Shown here: positions 46,829-55,648 of the stretch, piece after piece
Layout of the letters: each line of letters starts with the position of its first letter
How positions within the stretch are numbered: the stretch's first letter is position 1
Source: Acidobacteriaceae bacterium
Lineage (GTDB): Bacteria > Acidobacteriota > Terriglobia > Terriglobales > Acidobacteriaceae
NCBI GenBank assembly: GCA_003170825.1
Contig: PMYL01000050.1
Location: 44,732-104,123, forward strand
Reading direction: 5' to 3'
Length of the DNA stretch: 59,392 nucleotides
Program-made: the position numbers and the translations under genes
The notes under the pieces: generated by a model
The model's input: only the letters and a program-made list of their open reading frames with translations
What the model was told of the DNA's origin: nothing
The model's database searches: none

Positions 46829-47857
46829 ATGGCATCCACTGCTTCCATCGAGATCCTCGACCTGCGGCACTTCGCGGCGCCGGTGCTCCGCCCTGTGCTT
46901 GATGCCGAGGACGAGCTGTGGAAGCAGCGCCTGCACTGGGACTATCGAACCTCGTCCAAGCTGCTCATGCAGTATCTCGACAGCCACATGCTGCCCGGCT
47001 ATGTGGCCCTGGAAGCAGGCCAGGTCACAGGCTATGTCTTCTGCGTCTACGAGGAGACCAAGGCCGTCATCGGCGACGTCTTCGCTCTGCCCAGCGCCCC
47101 GGCCGGCTCTCTTGACCCTTCGCGTTCCGCGCCAGCCTCAGCCCGCCAAACCCCGGTCCCGGCCCATGAAATAGAGGAGACCCTGCTCAAGCACCTCTTT
47201 GAGACGCTTCTGAACTCGCCGCAACTCGACCGCATCGAATCACAACTGCTGCTGCACCCTTCCGGCGCCCACGCCGAGATTTTCCGCCAGGCCGGTTTTC
47301 AGATCTTTCGCCGCCTCTTCATGGTCCAGCCTCTGCAAGGTCTCTGGAACCCGCCCCGCGTGGACCTGCCCGGCGGCCTCGAGTTGCGCCCCTGGCGCGA
47401 CGAAGACCTGTCCCCCGCAGGCCGCCTCATCTCAGAGGCCTATCGCGATCATCCTGACAGCGTGATCAACGATCAGTACCGCTCCGTCCACGGCTCCCAG
47501 CGCTTCCTTCACAACATCGTCCGCTACGCCGGCTGCGGCGTCTTTTCCGCGCAGGTCTCGCACGTCGTGGTCGAGCGCCGCAGCCGGGAACTGGTGGCTC
47601 TGATCCTGGGCTCGCGCGTCAGCCCGGTCAGCGGCCACATCACCCAGGTCTGCGTCCATCCCCAATACCGCCGCCGCGGCCTGGCGCGCATGCTGCTTTC
47701 CGTGGTTGCCTTCCACTTCATGCGCCTGGGCGCCACCGAGATCTCCCTCACCGTCACCGAATCCAACTCCCACGCCATCGAACTCTACTTGGCCGAGGGC
47801 TACACCCGGGCGCACAGCTTCGACGCCGCCGTCTGGCAGCGGGAAAGCATTGCTTAA
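46829..47857 (+). CDS. GNAT-family acetyltransferase, two-domain
   Basis: 342 aa. The C-terminal half is a full GNAT domain with motif A ITQVCVHPQYRRRGLARMLL and SNSHAIELYLAEGYTR. The N-terminal half (YVALEAGQVTGYVFCVYEE) looks like a degenerate GNAT domain. A proline/alanine linker (residues ~90-112) interrupts it. Transfers an acetyl group from acetyl-CoA; acceptor unknown. Confidence 0.85.
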   Translation: MASTASIEILDLRHFAAPVLRPVLDAEDELWKQRLHWDYRTSSKLLMQYLDSHMLPGYVALEAGQVTGYVFCVYEETKAVIGDVFALPSAPAGSLDPSRSAPASARQTPVPAHEIEETLLKHLFETLLNSPQLDRIESQLLLHPSGAHAEIFRQAGFQIFRRLFMVQPLQGLWNPPRVDLPGGLELRPWRDEDLSPAGRLISEAYRDHPDSVINDQYRSVHGSQRFLHNIVRYAGCGVFSAQVSHVVVERRSRELVALILGSRVSPVSGHITQVCVHPQYRRRGLARMLLSVVAFHFMRLGATEISLTVTESNSHAIELYLAEGYTRAHSFDAAVWQRESIA

Positions 47858-47886
47858 ACAAAATCGGAAAATTGCGGAAGAGAGAA

Positions 47887-48066
47887 TTACCGCGCGATCA
47901 GGAACATCACCCAGCTCAGCACGATCGCCGAGCCCACAAACAGCACAAAGCAGTAGATCCCGTAGCGAATCATCCGCCGCGGCGTCTCGCGCTGCGTGAT
48001 GCCGAAAACGACGGACGCGAACAGGGCAAACAGCACAACCGCCGCAAAGTGGGAGGGCCGGAACAC
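47887..48066 (-). CDS. Small two-helix membrane protein
   Basis: 59 aa: MFRPSHFAAVVLFALFAS, then a basic loop TQRETPRRMIRYG, then IYCFVLFVGSAIVLSWVMFL. Its GTG overlaps the stop of the upstream gene (TAGTG), so the two are translationally coupled. Not a recognised family. Confidence 0.7.
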   Translation of the reverse strand: MFRPSHFAAVVLFALFASVVFGITQRETPRRMIRYGIYCFVLFVGSAIVLSWVMFLIAR

Positions 48067-48476
48067 TAGGCTTTCCTCCCGGTGCGAAGATTATGCGCGT
48101 CCACGGCGGCAATCACGTTCAAGAGGCCGGCCACCACAATAAACCGCGTGCCATAGTCGGCCGTCGTCACCATCACCTGGTCCGCGCCCAGCCCCAGCAC
48201 CCGGCTGACGATGTAAAGCAGCCCATTGCCCAGGTCGCCGGCCAGTCCCAGGAGGTCCAGCATGTCGCGCGCGCCGCCGTAGAGCTTGCCCTGCATGGCC
48301 AGGCCCAGCCCGAACATGCCCAAAATCGACGCCGCCAGCAGCGCCCCGCGGCCCCACTTGCGCAGCAGAAAATGCCCCGCTCCGGGCACCAGCCAGCCCG
48401 CGATCAGGGGAAGATAGACAAACCCATGCTTTGAATCTTTTTGAGCGCCGGCGCTCTTGTTCGGTTCTGTGGCCAT
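48066..48476 (-). CDS. DUF6677-like membrane protein
   Basis: 136 aa. FVYLPLIAGWLVPGAGHFLL, RKWGRGALLAASILGMFGLG and a C-terminal YGTRFIVVAGLLNVIAAVDA suggest an acidobacterial membrane protein family (DUF6677, recalled). Function unknown. The ATG at 48476 has AAAAGGA directly upstream; the longer form from 48497 is less likely. Confidence 0.7.
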   Translation of the reverse strand: MATEPNKSAGAQKDSKHGFVYLPLIAGWLVPGAGHFLLRKWGRGALLAASILGMFGLGLAMQGKLYGGARDMLDLLGLAGDLGNGLLYIVSRVLGLGADQVMVTTADYGTRFIVVAGLLNVIAAVDAHNLRTGRKA

Positions 48477-48596
48477 TCCTTTTTGACTATACCGCACCGG
48501 AGCCGGGAGCCCGGTCAGGCAACAAGTCGTCTTCCAACCGGAATCACCCCAGCGTTCGCATGCATTCCCTGATCCCTGACCCCTGATCCCTGTTTT

Positions 48597-49778
48597 TCAG
48601 ATCCGCACCAACTCCTGCTGAATCTTTCCCGTGACCCAGGCCTTGCCGGGGGCGGTGAGCATGTCCACCTCGCTGCGGATGCCGAACTCGGGCAGGTAGA
48701 TGCCGGGCTCGACAGAGAAGCAGGTGTTGGGCAGAATGAGGCGCTCGTCGTGGGTCTCAAGATTGTCAAGGTGCGCGCCGGAGCCGTGCAGCTCCTGGGC
48801 GATGTTGTGGCCGGTGCGATGGGTGAAGAACTCGCCGAAACCGGCCGCGCGGATCACCGCCCGCGCCGCATCGTCTGCCTCGAAGCCGCGAATCGGCCGG
48901 CCTGTAGCAAAGGCCTGTTCCACGGCGGCGATGGCCGCGTCGCGGGCGTTGCGCACCGTTTCAAATACCAGTTGTTCCTTCTCCGCCGGCTCGCGCCCCA
49001 CCACCCCGGTCCAGGTGATGTCGTAGAAGATGCTGCCCGGCTTTTCCAGCCGTCCCCAGATGTCAATAAGGATGAAATCGCCTTCGTTGATGGGCGCGGT
49101 GCGCTCGGCGGTTGGCTCATAGTGCGAGTCGGAACTGTTCGCGTTGGCGCTCACGTTGGGACCGTTTTCCCATACCAGTCCTTCGTTGCGCATGGCCGAA
49201 CTCAGCCATTGCACCATCTCGAACTCGGTCAGCGCACCGGCCTTGCCCGCAGCCGGGCGAAGAGTGCGGGCGATCTTCTGCCAGCCCTCGGCCAGAACCG
49301 TGTCGATGGCCTTCTGCGCGGCGGCGTGGCTGGCCACCTGCTCCTCGTTCAGAACCGCTTCAAACTGGCTCACCAGGTCGGCCGAACTCACGATCTGCTT
49401 GCCCAGCCCGCGCAAAAACTCCACCGACCCGGCATCCACCATGGAGACGTACATGATGGCGTTGTTGGGGGAGTACTGCATGGCCAGCAGGCGCGCGCCG
49501 TAGAGCATCGCCTTCAACCCCGCCGCCAGCTCCTGCCAACTGGAGTAGAGCCCCTTGCCGCCGGGCAGCGAATCCAGCCGCCCCTGCTCGATGCGATGCA
49601 CCAGCTTGCGCGGCTCGCCCTCGGCGGGCACAAAGTAGTACCAGCGGCGCGTGACGTGCGCCTTCTCGTCCAGCTCCAGGATGCGCCCGGCGATGGGGTC
49701 GCGGTGATGGTGGTCGTAGAACAGCCAGCCGTCAAAGCCGGCCTCGCGGACCGCCGCCTGAATCGCTTCGAGATTCAT
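48597..49778 (-). CDS. M24-family metallopeptidase (Xaa-Pro aminopeptidase-like)
   Basis: About 393 aa. The C-terminal pita-bread fold has the metal ligands in FILIDIWGRLEKPGSIFYDI (Asp pair), THRTGHNIAQELHGSG (His), NTCFSVEPGIYLPE (Glu) and GIRSEVDML (Glu). The N-terminal creatinase-like domain starts MNLEAIQAAVREAGFDGWLF. Cleaves amino-terminal residues before proline. TATCAT lies 7 nt before the ATG at 49778, hence that start rather than the ATG at 49787, which lies inside the box. Confidence 0.9.
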   Translation of the reverse strand: MNLEAIQAAVREAGFDGWLFYDHHHRDPIAGRILELDEKAHVTRRWYYFVPAEGEPRKLVHRIEQGRLDSLPGGKGLYSSWQELAAGLKAMLYGARLLAMQYSPNNAIMYVSMVDAGSVEFLRGLGKQIVSSADLVSQFEAVLNEEQVASHAAAQKAIDTVLAEGWQKIARTLRPAAGKAGALTEFEMVQWLSSAMRNEGLVWENGPNVSANANSSDSHYEPTAERTAPINEGDFILIDIWGRLEKPGSIFYDITWTGVVGREPAEKEQLVFETVRNARDAAIAAVEQAFATGRPIRGFEADDAARAVIRAAGFGEFFTHRTGHNIAQELHGSGAHLDNLETHDERLILPNTCFSVEPGIYLPEFGIRSEVDMLTAPGKAWVTGKIQQELVRI

Positions 49779-49863
49779 ACCAGCCATGATACGCGCTGCA
49801 GAGTTGGCGCGGAAATGCCGTTCTTAGAGCGCCGCCAGCGTCTGCTGGTTTATCCTTCCATCG

Positions 49864-50649
49864 ATGCGCAAAACCCTGTCGGTAGCCATGATTGCGATGA
49901 ACGAGGAGGCGAACCTGCCCCGCACCCTGGAGAGCGTTCGCTGGGCCGACGAGATCGTCGTCGTCGACTCGGGGTCGAGGGACCGCACGCTGGAAATCGC
50001 CCAATCCTTCGGCGCCAGAACCTCTTTTCACGCCTTCGGCGGCCACGGCGAGCAGAAAAACGTCGCCCTCGGCCTCTGCACTTCGGACTGGATTCTGCTG
50101 CTCGACGCCGACGAAGTCCTCACCCCCGGCCTCCAGGACGAGATCCGCCAACTGCTGGCCTGCGAGGACGGGCACGAACCCAAATACGGCGCCTACTGGA
50201 TTCCCCGCCTGAACCTTTACTTCGGCCGCTGGATGCGCCACGGCGGCTTCTATCCCGACCGCAAGCTGAGGCTCTTCCGCCGCGGGGCGGCTCGGCTCAG
50301 CGAGGGCGTCGGCCCGCACAGCACACCCCAGTTCGAGGGCCCCCGCGGCACGCTCAGGCACGACATGCTCCACTACGCCTATCCCACCTTGAGCATCTAT
50401 CTCGAGCACATGAACCGCTACAGCTCCGAGATCGCCCTGTTGCTCGTGAAGTCCGGCCGCAACAGCAAATCTTTACCCGCATTCCTCTGGAACGCCGTCC
50501 TGAATCCCGCCGCGACCTTCGTTTACAACTATGTTTTCCGGCTCGGCTTTCTGGATGGCCGCGAGGGCCTGCTCCTGCACCTCAACCACTCCGTTTACAT
50601 CCACTGGAAGTTCATCAAGGCCTGGCGGGCCGCGCAGGGCAAAGAGTAA
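49864..50649 (+). CDS. Glycosyltransferase family 2, WaaE/KdtX-like
   Basis: 261 aa. LSVAMIAMNEEANLPRTLES, ADEIVVVDSGSRDRT and DWILLLDADEVL carry the GT-A nucleotide-sugar site with D-A-D metal binding. GLQDEIRQLL, GKL and the RWMRHGGFYPDRKLRLFRRG region fit LPS-core beta-1,4-glucosyltransferases of the KdtX/WaaE type. Acceptor not determined. It is divergent from the M24 gene. Confidence 0.9.
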   Translation: MRKTLSVAMIAMNEEANLPRTLESVRWADEIVVVDSGSRDRTLEIAQSFGARTSFHAFGGHGEQKNVALGLCTSDWILLLDADEVLTPGLQDEIRQLLACEDGHEPKYGAYWIPRLNLYFGRWMRHGGFYPDRKLRLFRRGAARLSEGVGPHSTPQFEGPRGTLRHDMLHYAYPTLSIYLEHMNRYSSEIALLLVKSGRNSKSLPAFLWNAVLNPAATFVYNYVFRLGFLDGREGLLLHLNHSVYIHWKFIKAWRAAQGKE

Positions 50650-50762
50650 ATCCGGACTTACCGTGGCGAGTAAGTCCGGACGAACCGTGGCCATCGAGGC
50701 GGGTGTGCCGTTCCCCGTGCCTCAAGCAGGAGATGGTGAGCCGGCGGGCAGCACTCGCCGGC

Positions 50763-52892
50763 TCAACGGGCGAGGGTCAGACGCAAGACCGGCCTGATGA
50801 TGTGGAGAGGTCGACGGGCAAGGACGAAGACCTTCGCGGCCGCCTCATTGTGCATTACCGCGGTGTCGAGCACGCACGATTCCAGCAAATCCTTCACGGT
50901 AACGCCCTCCGCCCTGCAAATCTCAAGCGCGCGGTCCGCCACCTGGCGTTCGAGATCGTTCGCAAAAAACAGATCCTTTGGAATGCCGCCCCGGATTGTC
51001 GTCGGCTCGGTGAACAGCGACTCCTTCGGTTGCACCCGCCAACTATCCGCGTAGGGGTGGTAGAGATCGTAGAACGATACCGGCTCCTTCAGCACCGCCC
51101 CGTATGCCGTCGCAAGCACCTGCGCGTTGCCCCTTGGATCGCCCAGCAGACCGCGCGTCTCGTTTGCCGGCGCACGCCCCAGGCCCACTGTCACATTGAT
51201 CCACTCGGGTTGCAACTCGGCGGTCACACGGTTGCCGTTGCTGGCCGAAACCGTGTACGTATCGCCATGCCGTGTGATCTGCACGCCGGTGGAGAGATTG
51301 ATGGTCTTGCCATCGGCCAGAGCGGCAGGGACGCCGTCGATCACAAGGCGTATCGGCTCAATGTAGATGGCCACGCGCGAACTGCCCATCCGCGTGGCAA
51401 CCGCCTTGTTGACTGCCGTGTTCGGGTACTGCGGCGGCCCAGTCCTCTGCCTGGTTTGCACCTCAAAATCCGGCCCATTCTGCATCAGCACAAAGTCGCC
51501 TGTCGCCTGGAAGTCGTAATACAATCCGTCGAACGTAGTCAGATGAGTGTCGCCAATGCTGGTTGCGTCCGCGCAGGAGGCCGGAGCGCCGGCAGGAGGG
51601 GGATTGACCTCGGTAAAGACCAGCGCCGGCATCGAACCCATTACTGCCGATGGCGCAACGTTGTTCAGGGTCATGTTGTTTGATTCGCCGGTGAAGCTTG
51701 TTTCATCGCAGGTGGGTCCAGCAGTGGTACCGCTGAGCTCGCCGATGCGCACCGTAAGCGACGAAGGGCTGTTGAAGACCGCCTGATCTCCGCCACCATC
51801 GCCAAAGACGTTGAACTCGGCTTCCCTCCAAGTACTGCCCAGGTCGGGGAAATAGTTGTTGCCTGGCGCCGTAACGGGCATACCACCCGAGACCGTAACC
51901 GCCAGTGAATCCGTTGTGCCTGGGCCAGTAGCCGCATAGGCGGTGACTTTGAAATCACCGATATTCGCAATCGGCTCAGAGATCGACGGTACGCCATGCA
52001 CGGCGTTTACCACGCAATACGTCTGACCGTAGAGGGCTTGTTCACACCATCCGGTGGAGTTGACGGATCCGTTCACGCAGCCTGTTCCATGGGGCGCCGG
52101 ACAGGTCGCACCGGGCGGTCCCCACTGCTCCAGCCAGTACTGGATGAACCCGGTTCCGGTTGAGGAGTAGACGAACTGCTCCCAACCCGAGCATCCGTTC
52201 GGTGGCGTAGTGCCGTTGGGTGAGCCGCTGCATGCGCTGGTACCGTAGAAGGGCTTGGAGTTCAACTGCAGAGAGTAGGCATTTGTGTCTATACTGCCGA
52301 CGCAGGACGGGCTAGTGGGACAGACAATACCCGTGGTCGTGATCGTGCACGGTACTGCGCACTCGTTCATGATGTTGGAAGTGGAGTCAAACGAGCCTTC
52401 CGTCTCGGTGATGGTGCCGGATGCTGTGATGGCTGAGAAATCATACTGACCTTGGCCTACCAGCAGGGCTCGCGACCCACTCCTGGGAGGATACAATTTG
52501 TTCGGCGGCGTTACGCAGGGAATCTCGCTCCACTCTTTGTCCGGATAGTTGGCGGTAAAGCACTTGTCGTTCGCGGGGCGCCGAGTCTTCAGAATCGTCT
52601 TGCGCCAGTTCTCCAGTTCCACGGCGGTCGGCTTCCGCGTTTCGGCCGCCTGCGCCTTAGGCTGCTCCTTGACGTCTTGCGCCGCCGCCTTGCGCGTCCC
52701 TATCGAAAAAACGCTCAACACCAGGACCGCAAGGATCGCGTAAAACTTCACTCTGTTCGACCGCTTCGAATTCGAAGGCGCCGGGTTAGCGTACGTGCCC
52801 TTCAGGCTCGTAGCGATCAAAGGGCAGGGGGATTCCTGCAGGAACTCTTGCTCATCGTGAACAAACTCGGTCCGCGTATCTGTGGGGGACAT
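50763..52892 (-). CDS. Secreted protein with a von Willebrand factor type D domain
   Basis: 709 aa. A ~48-residue hydrophilic N-terminus precedes a hydrophobic segment (FYAILAVLVLSVFSIGTRKA), an unusual signal or anchor. A cysteine-bearing extracellular region (KCFTANYPDKEWSEIPCVTP, YSLQLNSKPFYGTSACSG, GWEQFVYSSTG) follows. It resembles a widespread secreted family of unknown function. The VWD domain follows (SIGDTHLTTFDGLYYDFQAT, GDFVLMQNGPDFEVQTRQ, GLLGDPRGN). A strong AAAGGAGG lies 8 nt before the ATG. Likely surface adhesion or matrix role, by inference only. Confidence 0.85.
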   Translation of the reverse strand: MSPTDTRTEFVHDEQEFLQESPCPLIATSLKGTYANPAPSNSKRSNRVKFYAILAVLVLSVFSIGTRKAAAQDVKEQPKAQAAETRKPTAVELENWRKTILKTRRPANDKCFTANYPDKEWSEIPCVTPPNKLYPPRSGSRALLVGQGQYDFSAITASGTITETEGSFDSTSNIMNECAVPCTITTTGIVCPTSPSCVGSIDTNAYSLQLNSKPFYGTSACSGSPNGTTPPNGCSGWEQFVYSSTGTGFIQYWLEQWGPPGATCPAPHGTGCVNGSVNSTGWCEQALYGQTYCVVNAVHGVPSISEPIANIGDFKVTAYAATGPGTTDSLAVTVSGGMPVTAPGNNYFPDLGSTWREAEFNVFGDGGGDQAVFNSPSSLTVRIGELSGTTAGPTCDETSFTGESNNMTLNNVAPSAVMGSMPALVFTEVNPPPAGAPASCADATSIGDTHLTTFDGLYYDFQATGDFVLMQNGPDFEVQTRQRTGPPQYPNTAVNKAVATRMGSSRVAIYIEPIRLVIDGVPAALADGKTINLSTGVQITRHGDTYTVSASNGNRVTAELQPEWINVTVGLGRAPANETRGLLGDPRGNAQVLATAYGAVLKEPVSFYDLYHPYADSWRVQPKESLFTEPTTIRGGIPKDLFFANDLERQVADRALEICRAEGVTVKDLLESCVLDTAVMHNEAAAKVFVLARRPLHIIRPVLRLTLAR

Positions 52893-53091
52893 TGTGAGAC
52901 CTCCTTTAGGTTGAGACGATCGGTGGGAAGCCGGTCAACTTGATAGACAAATCCGTTCCGTTTTTCAAACGGCTTAATTCATATACCGTAATTGCTCGCC
53001 ATATTCATTTTTTATAGGAATCTCCTTATGAATACCGCTGTTTCATCCATCAGCAGGGCAACTTGTCCGGCTCCACTATGGAAATCCGGGC

Positions 53092-53217
53092 TCAAAACCC
53101 TCGCCGCCCATGCCCATGCACGAAAACAAACAGCCGCAACAACAAGAGCAGCACGGCAAACGCCACTATGCCGGCCAGAAACAACCGCTGCAAGCCCGAC
53201 TTTGGTTTGGGAGTCAT
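53092..53217 (-). CDS. Possible 41-residue membrane peptide
   Basis: MTPKPKSGLQRLFLAGIVAF, then AVLLLLLRLFVFVHGHGRRGF. One hydrophobic segment flanked by basic ends is plausible for a real small membrane protein. There is no good Shine-Dalgarno sequence and no known family, so this is tentative. Confidence 0.35.
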   Translation of the reverse strand: MTPKPKSGLQRLFLAGIVAFAVLLLLLRLFVFVHGHGRRGF

Positions 53218-53234
53218 TCGTATGCGCAGGATGC

Positions 53235-53266
53235 GAAGGCCCTCCGGCTTGCGCCGAAGGGCCTTC
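53235..53266 (-). terminator. Hairpin after the second FucP-type gene
   Basis: GAAGGCCC and GGGCCTTC arms around TCCGGC..GCCGAA form a long, slightly imperfect stem. It is close in sequence to the terminator at 18350-18377 after the first FucP-type gene. Confidence 0.65.
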
Positions 53267-53284
53267 AATGTGCAACCATCCAGC

Positions 53285-54535
53285 CTACGCCGTCACAGTC
53301 CGCGTAGGTTTGGATCCCCACAGCCCGTACCAGGCGATGAAGAGGTAGCAAATGACCGGAAGAATGAACGAGTGCTGAATTCCTACATGGTCGGCCAGCT
53401 TGCCCAAAAGATAGGGAATCACCGCCCCGCCCACAACCGCGGTCATGATCAGCCCGGATCCCTTGCTGGTCATCGGTCCCAACCCGGCAATGCCCAGCGT
53501 AAAGATGTTGGGGAACATGATGGAGTTGAAGAACCCGCACAGCACCAGGGTCCAGATGGCGACCCATCCGGATGTGAACATCGACACCGCGATCAGCGCG
53601 GCGGCGGCAAAGCCGAAGATGCCCAGCAGCTTGCCGGACTTGACCTTGGTCAGAATCCAGGACCCGAGCAAGCGCCCAATCAGCGCGCCGAACCAGTAAA
53701 GCGAGACCAGGAAGGATGCGGTCTTGGCGGTGCTCATCCCCTGGCTCTTGAAGTAGTCGACCGCAATCGACGCCAGACCCACTTCCACGCCCACATAGAA
53801 GAAGATGCCCAGGGCGCCCAGCACCGTGTGTTTGTAGCTCCAGATGCTGAGGCCCAACACCCCATCGCCTTCTTTGCCGGGGCGGAAGGACTGGGTCCGG
53901 GTAACCGCAGGCAGGTGGGAAAACGCCACCGCAAGCCCCAGAATCAGCAGCCCGGCGGCGATGAAGATATAGGGCAGCCGCACCGTGTCGGCAATGGCGG
54001 CCTTGGTCAGCTTGGTGGAATCGGTGAGGATATACGCGCCGGCAACCAGCGGGGCGATGGTGCCACCGATGGAGTTGAAGGCCTGCGCCAGCGTCAGCCG
54101 GACGGGCGCGCTATGCTCGGGTCCCAGGATGGACACATACGGGTTCGCCGAGGTCTGCAAGGCGGTAACGCCCGCTCCCACCACAAAAACCGCGGTCAGG
54201 AAGAGCGGAAAACTGACCAGCTTGGCCGCGGGAACGAACAACAGGCAGCCAATCACCTGGATAAACAGCGAAACCACCATCGTCCGCTTGTATCCAATAA
54301 GCTCAATCAGTTTGGAAGTCGGCGCGGAGAAGACCAGGTAGGCCAGGAAAAACGCCGACTCGGCCAGCATCGCCCACGCGTAGGGCAGATCGAAGATCGA
54401 CCGCAGGTGGGGCACCAGCGCCATGTTCAGGTTAGTGATGAACCCGAAGATGAAGAACAGCGCGGTGACCGTGATAAACGGCAAAAGGTACCCAGGCGAC
54501 GTCAGAGCCGCCGATTGTTTTTGTTGCGTTGCCAT
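53285..54535 (-). CDS. MFS sugar transporter, FucP/GluP family (second copy)
   Basis: 416 aa, twelve hydrophobic segments. FGFITNLNMALVPHLRSIFDL, YKRTMVVSLF, ALQTSANPYVSILGPEHSAP and RLTLAQAFNSIGGTIAPLV match the first paralogue almost residue for residue in the N-terminal half. Substrate unknown. The two copies share the same terminator, so both may descend from one duplicated unit. Confidence 0.9.
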   Translation of the reverse strand: MATQQKQSAALTSPGYLLPFITVTALFFIFGFITNLNMALVPHLRSIFDLPYAWAMLAESAFFLAYLVFSAPTSKLIELIGYKRTMVVSLFIQVIGCLLFVPAAKLVSFPLFLTAVFVVGAGVTALQTSANPYVSILGPEHSAPVRLTLAQAFNSIGGTIAPLVAGAYILTDSTKLTKAAIADTVRLPYIFIAAGLLILGLAVAFSHLPAVTRTQSFRPGKEGDGVLGLSIWSYKHTVLGALGIFFYVGVEVGLASIAVDYFKSQGMSTAKTASFLVSLYWFGALIGRLLGSWILTKVKSGKLLGIFGFAAAALIAVSMFTSGWVAIWTLVLCGFFNSIMFPNIFTLGIAGLGPMTSKGSGLIMTAVVGGAVIPYLLGKLADHVGIQHSFILPVICYLFIAWYGLWGSKPTRTVTA

Positions 54536-54728
54536 AGAAGGTTTTTCCCCGCTTCCTCAAAAAATTCTCGCCCGGTTCGGGCGTTTTCCTGCGTCCTGGC
54601 CCAAAGACCGTTCCCAGGACGGCCGCCGGTATACCCTGGTTGGTTTACCCTGGCCCCGGAATCCCGGCTTTTTTGCTGCACACAACACTATACGAAAAAC
54701 CCCGCGCTGGGGAAGTGACTGCCAAAAC

Positions 54729-54761
54729 GGGTAGTGGTGCAGTTTGAAAATCAGGCTCTCA
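54729..54761. repeat. Flanking repeat, left side of the cation-efflux gene
   Basis: GGGTAGTGGTGCAGTTTGAA (54729-54748) is the inverted match of about 55473-55492. TCAGGCTCTCAG (54750-54761) is repeated directly at 55421-55432. Together they frame the gene between them. Confidence 0.7.
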
Positions 54762-55400
54762 GCAACATCCGCAGGCATGACCTTGCCAAGCCGATCTGCC
54801 CTCCTTCAGAAGGATGGGAACAGCCACCAAAGCGGCAACCGAATCGAACCATGCGACATGGAATGCTGCATTGATAGCGAGGCCAGCCAGCGCGATGAGC
54901 GCAAGATACGCGCAAGTAGCGGATTGCACTGCATCGGCGGCCAAGGCTGCATTCTTACTGCGACGAGCCTCACGGCGCTTGAGGAAGGCTAGAACAGGCA
55001 TTGCGATCAGCGCCGCGATGGTGATTGCTATGCCCGCGTAACTCGTTGCAGGCCGCAACCGCAGAGCCAATGACGCAACAGCAATCGCTGCAACCACGAA
55101 GGCGAGCACAAAAAGCAGAGCTCCGGCTATTCGGCTTGCCCTCCGTTCCGAGATAGACATGCTCGGAATCCACTGCAAGAGCACAACAGTAGCGGACAGG
55201 AGCTCTACCAGGCTGTCGGAGCCAAAGGCCAACATCGCAGGGCTGTGAGCCGTTACAGCCGCATATGCAGAGACGCCGAATTCCACAAGCATCCATGCCA
55301 GCGTGACACCCTGTATCCAAAGCACTGAAGCGCGCGGCTTCGGAGCGCCAGCGATGGCAGGCTTCGACGGCTGAAAACCGATCTGTACGAGTTCCGGCAT
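54759..55400 (-). CDS. Cation-efflux (CDF-like) membrane protein
   Basis: 213 aa with five to six hydrophobic segments. AFGSDSLVELLSATVVLLQW and AALAADAVQSATCAYLAL carry the paired Asp/Ser-Asp pattern of cation diffusion facilitators in helices 2 and 5. It lacks the C-terminal cytoplasmic domain and ends in HACGCC. Possible heavy-metal exporter. Codon use is less GC-biased than around it. It is framed by short repeats, suggesting acquisition. Confidence 0.75.
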   Translation of the reverse strand: MPELVQIGFQPSKPAIAGAPKPRASVLWIQGVTLAWMLVEFGVSAYAAVTAHSPAMLAFGSDSLVELLSATVVLLQWIPSMSISERRASRIAGALLFVLAFVVAAIAVASLALRLRPATSYAGIAITIAALIAMPVLAFLKRREARRSKNAALAADAVQSATCAYLALIALAGLAINAAFHVAWFDSVAALVAVPILLKEGRSAWQGHACGCC

Positions 55401-55420
55401 CTTGTTCCATTCATGATGTC

Positions 55421-55500
55421 AGGCTCTCAGAAGAGGCGCAAGGGCGCGGGCCGGCTCCAGGGCCAACTCTGGAGCTTCAAACTGCACCACTACCCCAAAA
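55421..55500. repeat. Flanking repeat, right side of the cation-efflux gene
   Basis: TCAGGCTCTCAG (55421-55432), then about 40 bp on, TTCAAACTGCACCACTACCC (about 55473-55492), the inverse of 54729-54748. Confidence 0.7.
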
Positions 55501-55648
55501 CGGTTGAGCAGAAGGCCTCCGCCGGAACCCCGCATCTCCGCGCCCGCATTCTCACCCCGCGCCAATTCCCTTCCCGCATCCCACCGGGCCAGGGGCTGCC
55601 GGATCGGGCAAAAATGCCGTATCCTCAGAAGAACGTCAGGAGAGACAC

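Larger units (their letters stand above)
52893..53284. other. Gap with one possible small gene and a terminator
   Basis: About 390 bp. It holds the promoter of the VWD gene, a possible 41-aa ORF (53092-53217) and the hairpin downstream of the FucP-type gene. Nothing else is recognised. Confidence 0.4.

Noticed and set aside
48750..51683. 977-codon plus-strand ORF
   Set aside because: It runs antisense to the M24 peptidase and to the VWD gene and, in between, overlaps the GT2 gene in another frame. GC-rich codon bias keeps the frame open.
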